Below, in pieces: positions 60,460 through 64,000 of a DNA stretch of 64,000 nt; the stretch's first letter is position 1; each line of letters opens with the position of its first letter. Origin of the DNA: Deroplatys truncata (taxonomy: Eukaryota > Arthropoda > Insecta > Mantodea > Mantidae); NCBI GenBank assembly GCA_030765065.1, contig CM060990.1:419067198-419131197 (forward strand), given 5' to 3'. Under the pieces are notes generated by a model, which ran no database searches, was not told the origin of the DNA, and worked only from the letters and a program-made list of their open reading frames with translations. Both the position numbers and the translations under genes were made by a program.

Positions 60460-61051
60460 AATGTTTCTTTATTGTTTAAATTTTAATTTATTAAATATAT
60501 GGCAATGCCATATGTTTTCCATAAATAAGACATTAATTTTAAGACATTCATGCACAAAAACACAAACAAAATTACTCTTTTCGTTTTCAAAATAAGTGCC
60601 ATGTTAGTAAGAATTCTGAAGTGCACTCCACAGTTTCCATGCGATTGCATGAAAGTAGTACCGAATTTTAAGGCCAGCGTATAGCCTCCAGTTCTTAAAC
60701 ATTTGACTATCGCTGTTCTCTGCGTATCTATAACGATATGTGTAAAGTAGCTATTTCTACAAATATTTATTTGGATTAAAATGTAGTAGATAGAAAAATA
60801 AGCTTTAGTAAGAATAATTTGTATACCCAATAGTAAAGATGGAGGGTAGAGAAAGTCATGTGAATATATCACACGAGATGTTTCATTTAGTACCATAACA
60901 TTCACTTATTTCTTATTTAGTATGAAAACGAATAGGAGAGTGTTTCAGCTTTTATGTACGAGTATAAAATCAAATAAGCCTTAGCAAATGAAGTTATAGT
61001 ATAGTATGCGTAATAAACATTGCGTTTTTCTGAAGAAAAAAAATAAAATTA

Positions 61052-61140
61052 TGCTCGGGATACGAACCTCGGTAGGCCTCATTACTATGTACCGGCTTAT
61101 AATCGCTCGGCTGTCAGCGCATATTGAGTGGCTGGCACTC
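61052..61140 (-). repeat. Weak tRNA-like sequence
   Basis: In reverse, gaggttcgtatcccgag gives a B box and T-arm; the D-arm part (ctgacagccgagcgattata) is suggestive. Followed by a short repeated caatatgagtg-type word. Class uncertain. Confidence 0.4.
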
Positions 61141-62035
61141 AATATGGTGACAATAGAACGAAGTAAAAGCACGCGTCCCAAGACACCATTGTGAACCGGC
61201 CGAGGAAACTATTTGGACTTAAACAAACATACGCTTCTGTACATAATAAATTGCCTTAAGGGCCTTAAGACAATTCTATGGTGAGGGTTTTGGTTAAATC
61301 TTCAAAATTTCCAAACTTTTGACACTTTCTAGTAATTTAGAGTTTATAGAAACATATGCTATGCTATTTTGGTCATTTACGACTATAAATTTTCAAGAGA
61401 ATTTTGACTCCATATCAGTTCAGAAACAATGCATCTTTAAACCTGATTTTCTAAGGGATCAAATTTTCCAGATTTTTCAGTACATAAAATGTTTCACGCG
61501 ATGCAGTTTTTCACCAATGTTTACTGAAACTTGTAAGCTAGACACATAAAACATAGAGAACTTCGAAGGTCCCTTTTTTAAATATGTGAATGATTAAAAA
61601 AGCAATATTGTATAAATTATAGAATGAGCGAACATTTTGTGGATTTATTTAGTAGAAAAGAAAAAAAATTGTTCTGTTTAAAGCCAAACAAGTATTCAAA
61701 AAGAGCCAATATGAGTGCCTTATGAATATCTTTCGCTAGTGCAGAAACATTCCACAAACCTAAATAATTTGCTGTGTGGGACATTTATATAACCACGAAT
61801 ATTTGCATAAATAATAATTAATAACTGCTAAATTATTTACACTAGCTATACGAAACTTGGTAGACCCTTATAAGAGAACCTTCCTAGCATCTGGTTAAAC
61901 TTTCAAAACAATTGGTTAAGAATTAAGGAATTTGAAAATATCACCATAGGGTAGCTTTAACTTCACACCGTATACAGTTGCTTCCATTAATGTTCGGTTT
62001 AGCGATGCTGTGTTCAGCTTAGAGAAATTTCTATT

Positions 62036-62054
62036 ATATATATATATATATATG
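62036..62054. repeat. (TA)n microsatellite
   Basis: About nine ta units. Confidence 0.9.
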
Positions 62055-62174
62055 ATTCAAATAAAAAAAATACTAATTTGATTTAAGAAGTTTACTCTTA
62101 CACAGTATACAAGAAAGCAAATTAAACCTGTTACAGTATATAACCTAGTAAAAAAATTAGAACCTACTCTTCTT

Positions 62175-62215
62175 TCCTCCTCCTCCTCCTCCTTCTTCTT
62201 CTTCTTCTTCTTCTT
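62175..62215. repeat. (TCC)n-(TTC)n microsatellite
   Basis: Five cct/tcc units pass into seven ttc units. Confidence 0.95.
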
Positions 62216-62249
62216 AAAGGTATGACTCATAAATATTCGGTTTTACATT

Positions 62250-62755
62250 TAGTATTTTGTGGGATATCCTCTCTGCCTTATTACTGCTCTCACACGCCTA
62301 GGTATTTAACACACCACTTCTTCTGGGATGAAATGGAAGTTCATCTCTTTTCGATCAAGTTTCCCATAGATCAATTAGATTCAGGTCTAGCGATTGCGCA
62401 GGTGTTTCCAGAATTTTCGTTCAGTGCTGTAAAGAAGCCACAGACGCACATTTAAAGCGTCCTGGTAATACTGAATGTGCTCCTTATTCCTAGACGCTCA
62501 TCGCTTACTTTCAAATTGGACCTCAAAGTGTCTAAATATACATAACGATCCATAAATTTTTACAAACTCGCTTATATTATTTGTGGCAATGCACCTCCGA
62601 ACAAGAACACCACCTCCACCATGCTTCACCATTGGTAGCAGGTTCTTCTTATAAGTTCTTCTTATAAGTTCATCATTTTTCGCCATACGTATTGTTTTCC
62701 AATTATAAATTCCAATTCGCGTGTTCCTTATTGCAAATAAATGATATGTATTCAT
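62250..62755 (-). pseudogene. Tc1 transposase relic
   Basis: From about 62660 down: NLLPMVKHGGGGVLVRRCIA, matching the NLLPTVKHGGGSVMVWGC motif of classic Tc1 transposases. A worn DGI/MDK-type segment follows (VKIYGSLCIFRHFEVQFESK). Near 62380 comes a trace of the NLI-x-GKLDRK C-terminal region. The second Asp (H-x-x-D-N-D-P-K-H) segment is missing. It is distinct from the IS630-like family at 35230-46679. Several stops; no inverted repeats found. Confidence 0.75.
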
Positions 62756-62777
62756 TTTAAGTGGTTATTTTAGCGTT

Positions 62778-62826
62778 GTGTGTGCGCGCGCGCACACACG
62801 CGCACGCGCACACGCACACACACACA
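62778..62826. repeat. Alternating purine-pyrimidine tract (GT/GC/CA)
   Basis: About 48 bases alternate as gtgtgtgcgcgcgcgcacac then acgcgcacgcgcac and a (ca) tail. It is a potential Z-DNA or cruciform former. Confidence 0.9.
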
Positions 62827-62829
62827 CCA

Positions 62830-64000
62830 AATCAACTCCAGAATTAATGAAGGAGGTCCAGAGCCCTCGGTACAGGAATTACAGTAAAAACTTAAAAGGT
62901 CCCTCCCAAATAGCAACACTTCAGTAACCTGAAAATAAATGAGCAATCAGACAAAGTAGGAAACAAGAAAATATCTAAAAAGAAACCCAAAGAAGGCTAA
63001 ACCCAGTGTCAAACAGTCTCAAATTTGGAAACTCTTCTTCCTATTAAGGCAGTTATGGAAGAAAAACCTAAAGACTATACCCAAGATTTTACCCATCTCA
63101 CAAGTTTCATCCAAAATACAGTTGGCATACATGACAGTATCAGAAGCTCTGAACTACACCAAAGACTTACAGAGCCTAGCTAACATATTTAAGAAACTGT
63201 ATGTTCATCAAATCTGATGTGCTACATTCGCATGACACTCTACCCTCTATCGTTTATTAGCGGATTTACAAACTATTCCTAGGAAAGCTTATTTTCCTAT
63301 TTACTTCATTTTGATCGAAATAAACATTAGCAGAAATAGCTATATTACACATTTCCTCAAAATACAAAGCAGATGTTTTAGAACTTGACGCTATATGCTG
63401 GCCTTAAAATTCCATGCAATCGCGAGAAACAACTGTATATTGACAAACTATTGAATAATTCGTACCATTAATAACGGATAGCTCGAAAATGGCTTTGCCA
63501 CAAAAAAGTTATTTCCAATAAATTGTGCATTTTAAAGTGATCTACATTTTTTGTGTAGTACATTTTCGTCTATCGCTTAACGTTTACCAATTATACAAGA
63601 TTATGCAAAGTTCTTCCCGAATGAAGAGGACTTCACAAGCTATTCACAGAACATTCAAGATATGCATTTTATTTGTCGTGTAAATATGTTTAATACACAG
63701 TATATTAATCAAAACCCTTAGAGCCATTATTTAGAAAATCAAGAATTTCGAAAGCTGTTCCATGTAAAGGGTAGTTTGGGGTGAAGGATTTTCTTGAAAA
63801 ACTTCGTGTCACATCTTTGGTAGGTACTGAACTTGAGTTGGGTATTTATTCGACTTTTCGTTTTTGAGTTATGCTGTTCAAAGACACATACGCGCGCGTG
63901 CGTGCCTTTTTCTAAACATGCTCTTTTTGGGTTCATGTATTTCCGGTGAAATGTCGATATAGAATTTTTGGGTGGAATGCAATAACTTCCCTACCTATTA
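62830..64000. other. Unassigned AT-rich non-coding DNA
   Basis: No gene recognised. Bases 63889-63906 hold another short cgcgcgcgtgcg tract. Confidence 0.5.

Larger units (their letters stand above)
59761..62035. other. Non-coding DNA with two tRNA-like stretches
   Basis: Apart from tRNA-like pieces at 60388-60459 and 61052-61140, nothing recognisable. The minus-strand ORF at 60483-60905 has no domain. Confidence 0.45.

Noticed and set aside
60483-60905. 140-codon minus-strand ORF
   Set aside because: Hydrophobic, AT-driven translation without motifs; no support as a gene.

Overview
This window looks like insect genomic DNA: AT-rich, almost entirely non-coding, and dense with decayed DNA transposons, one non-LTR retrotransposon and tRNA-derived SINEs. 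The only recognisable host coding sequence is one 228-bp exon on the minus strand (23276-23503), with good splice sites. It encodes most of the first RRM of a Split ends (Spen/SHARP-family) protein. The simplest reading is that the window is large introns of a spen orthologue in an insect with a big genome. A polyneopteran such as a cockroach, termite or orthopteroid is plausible, but the sequence alone does not fix the species. No bacterial features, CRISPR arrays, rRNA, LTR retrotransposons or endogenous viruses were recognised.

Layout. 1-1164: 5' end of a hAT element (minus). 2845-3961: older hAT relic. 4803-6263: PIF/Harbinger-like element with a zeste-type SANT relic. 8165-8401, 13238-13534, 27711-27970, 28410-28693, 31066-47777 (split) and 53201-53494: copies of one tRNA-derived SINE family of about 295 bp. 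12090-14330: a degenerate minisatellite with a ~30-bp spacing, interrupted by a SINE. 14568-14810: hAT-type MITE. 14998-15545 and 19320-20252: Tc1-like relics. 21716-22310 and 29655-30795: mariner-like relics. 23276-23503: spen exon. 31066-47777: the main nested complex. 48638-49331: internally deleted mariner. 50550-50881: a second SINE family. 52648-55652: P-element (THAP) transposase pseudogene. 57707-59760: Tigger/pogo-like pseudogene. 62250-62755: Tc1 relic.

The nested complex is the most informative region. A single SINE has been spread over 16.7 kb by insertions whose edges can be read from inverted repeats and target duplications. These are a 500-bp GC-rich block (31226-31725), a pogo element (31807-33481) and a mariner-like element (33488-47719). 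The mariner was split by a Tc1-like element (35230-46679). That element was split by a Jockey-like LINE (35592-42052) and by a hAT (42586-45723). The LINE was split in turn by a second copy of the same Tc1-like family (35988-37985), which carries a tRNA-like insert. The deepest path has six layers and gives a relative chronology of the transposon families.

Nearly every transposase here is broken by frameshifts, stops or insertions. The main exception is the pogo ORF at 32421-33107. It is intact but lacks the whole DDE domain, so it joins an N-terminal psq-type DNA-binding segment to a C-terminal PHD-like zinc finger. It is the best candidate in the window for an unusual functional product.
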